DNA from: 1-14-0-10-45-29 sp964532715
Lineage (GTDB): Archaea > Micrarchaeota > Micrarchaeia > Anstonellales > Anstonellaceae
Reading direction: 5' to 3'
Assembly: GCA_964532715.1 (NCBI GenBank)
Contig: CAZHIX010000055.1
Location: 1 to 5,976 of the forward strand
Length of the DNA stretch: 5,976 nucleotides
Shown: positions 5,402-5,976 of the stretch, piece after piece
Numbering within the stretch: the stretch's first letter is position 1
How the letters are laid out: every line of letters begins with the position of its first letter
Notes under the pieces: model-generated
The model's database searches: none
Told to the model about the DNA's origin: nothing
What the model saw: only the letters and a program-made list of their open reading frames with translations
Made by a program: the position numbers and the translations under genes

Positions 5402-5677
5402 TATGCAAGAATCTTGAGGTGGCATACAAAACTTGCTTCTGCATTTTGGTTTCTTTAGCTCCACCGTGTGATCTGCTAAAGCACGTGTACGTGCGCTTAT
5501 GGCTGCTTCTTCCGATCTGACCAGTTTCACACACGTGCCACGTCCATGCAGGCACGGCTTCGACGCCAAGAAAACCACGCATTAAACAAATCTTACATGC
5601 GCCCTCAAGCATTCAACCACGCCTAAAGGGGAGTTGCGCTTACAGAGAACCCCTAGCTCTCCAGTCTATCTTGCATA
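5402..5677 (-). ncRNA. Signal recognition particle RNA (archaeal 7S RNA)
   Basis: About 276 nt on the minus strand. The ends close in an archaeal helix 1: TATGCAAGA (5669-5677) pairs with TCTTGCATA (5402-5410), 9 bp. The 5' domain has the conserved UGUAA motif (5640-5644) between two hairpins whose GGGG (5650-5653) and CCCC (5628-5631) loops can make the known loop-loop contact. Helix 5 has its base near GAGG/CCTC. Helix 6 is CGTGCC/GGCACG. The diagnostic helix 8, where SRP54 binds, lies at 5496-5524: TGGTCAGATC, tetraloop GGAA (5510-5513), GAAGCAGCCA, followed by TAAG. It is the scaffold for SRP54 and SRP19 and targets secreted and membrane proteins to the Sec machinery. It lies upstream of tRNA-Ser on the same strand and is divergent from ftsZ. 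The exact ends are estimates. Confidence 0.93.
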
Positions 5678-5696
5678 CTTATATTTCATTTCTATC

Positions 5697-5715
5697 TTTA
5701 TATATGTGCTTTTTT
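5697..5715 (-). promoter_or_regulatory. Strong TATA/BRE promoter of the SRP RNA
   Basis: On the minus strand A7 with GC (about 5708-5715) precedes CATATATAAA (5697-5706). The TATA core TATATAAA (5697-5704) is centred 23-24 bases from the predicted RNA 5' end at 5677. This fits a strong archaeal promoter and independently supports the placed end of helix 1. Confidence 0.7.
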
Positions 5716-5731
5716 TGAGTTAATTTGTGTA

Positions 5732-5738
5732 TTTATAT
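5732..5738 (+). promoter_or_regulatory. Probable TATA box of ftsZ
   Basis: TTTATAT is centred near 5735, which would give a start near 5760 and a leader of about 33 nt containing the GGTG ribosome site (5783-5786). A second TATA-like block (TTATAAT, 5754-5760) would give a leader of only about 10 nt. The two cannot be ranked with certainty. Confidence 0.4.
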
Positions 5739-5792
5739 GTACTTACAGAGCTCTTATAATTTTGTAAACTCAACTATTTCGTGGTGCAAACT

Positions 5793-5976
5793 ATGGACGA
5801 TGATAATCAAAGTCTTAAATTCGTGGTTCTCGGTATCGGTGGTGCGGGTTGTAATAGTATTTCTCGCCTTGCAAAATCTGATTTTAAAGATGCAAAGTTG
5901 GTCGCACTAAATACTGATAAAAAACAGCTTGATACTCTACCTTCAAACGTGAGGCGTGTTCTTTTGGGCGCATCAG
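5793..5976 (+). CDS. ftsZ: Cell division GTPase FtsZ, N-terminal part (cut by window edge)
   Basis: 61 residues are visible from ATG at 5793 to the right edge. The FtsZ nucleotide-binding start is clear: KFVVLGIGGAGCNSISRL at 9-26, with the first loop GGAGCNS (16-22), then LVALNTDKKQLDTL (36-49), where ALNTD matches the family's A-[VI]-NTD strand, and the beginning of the next strand VLLGAS. The GTPase signature GGGTGTG and the tail lie outside the window. FtsZ polymerises with GTP into the division ring at the membrane. GGTG at 5783-5786, six bases before the ATG, is a modest ribosome site; the in-frame GTGs at 5781 and 5784 overlap it and are less likely starts. The fragment cannot separate FtsZ1 from FtsZ2. 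The gene is divergent from the SRP RNA, with a 115-nt shared region. Confidence 0.92.
   Translation, partial: MDDDNQSLKFVVLGIGGAGCNSISRLAKSDFKDAKLVALNTDKKQLDTLPSNVRRVLLGAS

Noticed and set aside
5328..5612. Two minus-strand open frames (5328-5612 and 5390-5578)
   Set aside because: They lie on the SRP RNA, whose helices account for the sequence. The peptides have no recognisable domain and no ribosome site.
5639..5750. 9-bp direct repeat CTTACAGAG at 5639-5647 and 5742-5750
   Set aside because: One copy is the conserved UGUAA region of the SRP RNA. The other lies in the ftsZ leader with no shared flanks, so chance is the simplest reading.
4985..5790. Recurrent TTTGCAC/GTGCAAA heptamer (4985, 5331, 5351, 5784)
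   Set aside because: It also occurs inside coding sequence in this AT-rich DNA and shows no constant position relative to promoters. Only the pair at 5331/5351 forms a hairpin, which is listed with the SRP terminator.
5725..5910. Plus-strand 61-codon open frame over the ftsZ start
   Set aside because: It is out of frame with the clear FtsZ sequence and lies partly in the promoter region.
1..5976. CRISPR array, insertion sequence or transposase
   Set aside because: No regularly spaced repeats and no transposase-like protein were found on either strand.

Overview
The window reads as an AT-rich archaeal chromosome segment. Evidence: an archaeal-type SRP (7S) RNA, a tRNA-Ser with G73 and no encoded CCA, an N-terminal ftsZ fragment, TATA boxes about 23-27 bases upstream of expected transcript starts, T-run terminators, two genes that look leaderless, and internal genes preceded by GGTGAT Shine-Dalgarno sequences. 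Small membrane proteins (Yip1-like; B-box zinc finger plus TM2) and compact overlapping genes would fit a DPANN-type or other small-genome archaeon, but this placement is a weak inference.

Region 1-1500 holds small membrane proteins. Two tandem Yip1-like paralogues lie on the minus strand; the one at the left edge is cut by the window. Both have the same promoter layout, with a CTTGYGCAAG palindrome beside the TATA box. A zinc-finger/TM2 protein is transcribed divergently from them on the plus strand.

Region 1590-4908 is a compact three-gene plus-strand operon: a PadR-family repressor, a secreted or membrane-anchored protein with Ig-like domains, and a large ABC-2/YhgE-Pip-like membrane protein. 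The genes overlap by 29 and 58 nt. The first appears leaderless; the next two start from GGTGAT sites inside the preceding gene. The set looks like a self-regulated envelope or export module with no ATPase in view. It is the most interesting protein-coding part of the window, and its substrate cannot be told from sequence.

Region 4909-5213 has no credible gene but holds a structured inverted-repeat element (4934-5043, a possible three-way junction) and a 9-bp hairpin that abuts the tRNA 3' end.

Region 5214-5976 is housekeeping: tRNA-Ser(GCT) and the SRP RNA on the minus strand, each with its own TATA box, and the divergent start of ftsZ on the plus strand, truncated by the right edge.
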